From assembly GCA_028023455.1 (NCBI GenBank), contig JAQFVV010000017.1:1056001-1120000 (forward strand): a DNA stretch of 64,000 nt, read 5' to 3'. Positions 63,861 through 64,000 of this stretch are shown here, piece by piece (positions within the stretch are counted from its first letter, which is position 1; every line of letters starts with the position of its first letter). The notes beneath the pieces are model-generated. The model did not search any database. It was not told where the DNA came from and saw only the letters and a program-made list of their open reading frames with translations. The stretch comes from Epiperipatus broadwayi. Lineage: Eukaryota; Onychophora; Udeonychophora; Euonychophora; Peripatidae. Made by a program: the position numbers and the translations under genes.

Positions 63861-64000
63861 TAATAGTTAAAGTTGTATGAATTAGAGTACTGTTGTCTTG
63901 AAAGACTGCAGTGTTATTTAATCCTGGCATAATCTGTTCTACCAGAGAAAATTCGTTTATATAGAATAATGATTAATCTAAAAAAGAATCGTAATATAGT

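Overview
This is a very AT-rich stretch of animal (metazoan, very probably invertebrate) nuclear DNA with no recognisable host gene. It has long non-coding tracts, (TA)n runs and several classes of decayed transposable element. APE-type LINEs, a Penelope-like element with a GIY-YIG nuclease, an LTR element and tRNA-like short repeats together suit a mollusc or a similar lophotrochozoan. That lineage call is inference; no host coding sequence settles it.

Layout. Bases 1-12.5 kb are mostly unassigned AT-rich DNA holding four inverted-repeat elements: a fold-back element at 1.8-2.3 kb, a short TIR element at 4.3 kb, a Mutator-like TIR element with a 10-bp target duplication at 7.0-7.7 kb, and a tRNA-like plus inverted-repeat composite with a 13-bp target duplication at 10.6-11.0 kb. 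From 12.5 to 24 kb there are three 5'-truncated minus-strand RTE LINE fragments, a tandem array with a unit of about 310 bp, a different LINE RT fragment, and a tRNA-Arg-like sequence.

The centre (25-36 kb) is a nested insertion. A minus-strand LINE (24980-36010) is split inside its RT domain by an LTR retrotransposon of about 8.3 kb (26427-34741). That element has unusually long LTRs (about 2.6 kb each), a decayed gag-protease frame, and no reverse transcriptase, RNase H or integrase.

From 36 to 50 kb there are dispersed repeats, a 393-bp TIR element (39.6 kb), a near-palindrome of about 500 bp (43.4-43.9 kb), and a Penelope-like element with an intact RT/GIY-YIG frame (44.06-45.79 kb) directly after a (TA)48 run. 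A second, badly decayed minus-strand Penelope-like fragment lies near 47.1-47.7 kb. From 50 to 61 kb there are three LINE copies: a degenerate RTE on minus (50.4-52.3 kb), a CR1-like LINE on minus (53.5-57.6 kb) whose ORF1 ends in an SGNH-esterase-like domain, and a nearly full-length but broken RTE copy on plus (58.15-60.97 kb). The last 3 kb are AT-rich, with two fragments of the 10.6-kb short repeat and one possible but weak exon at 63.66 kb.

Only the Penelope-like frame is uninterrupted; every other coding region carries stops or frameshifts. Boundaries, frames and motifs were read by eye. Divergence, copy number and family assignment were not computed.
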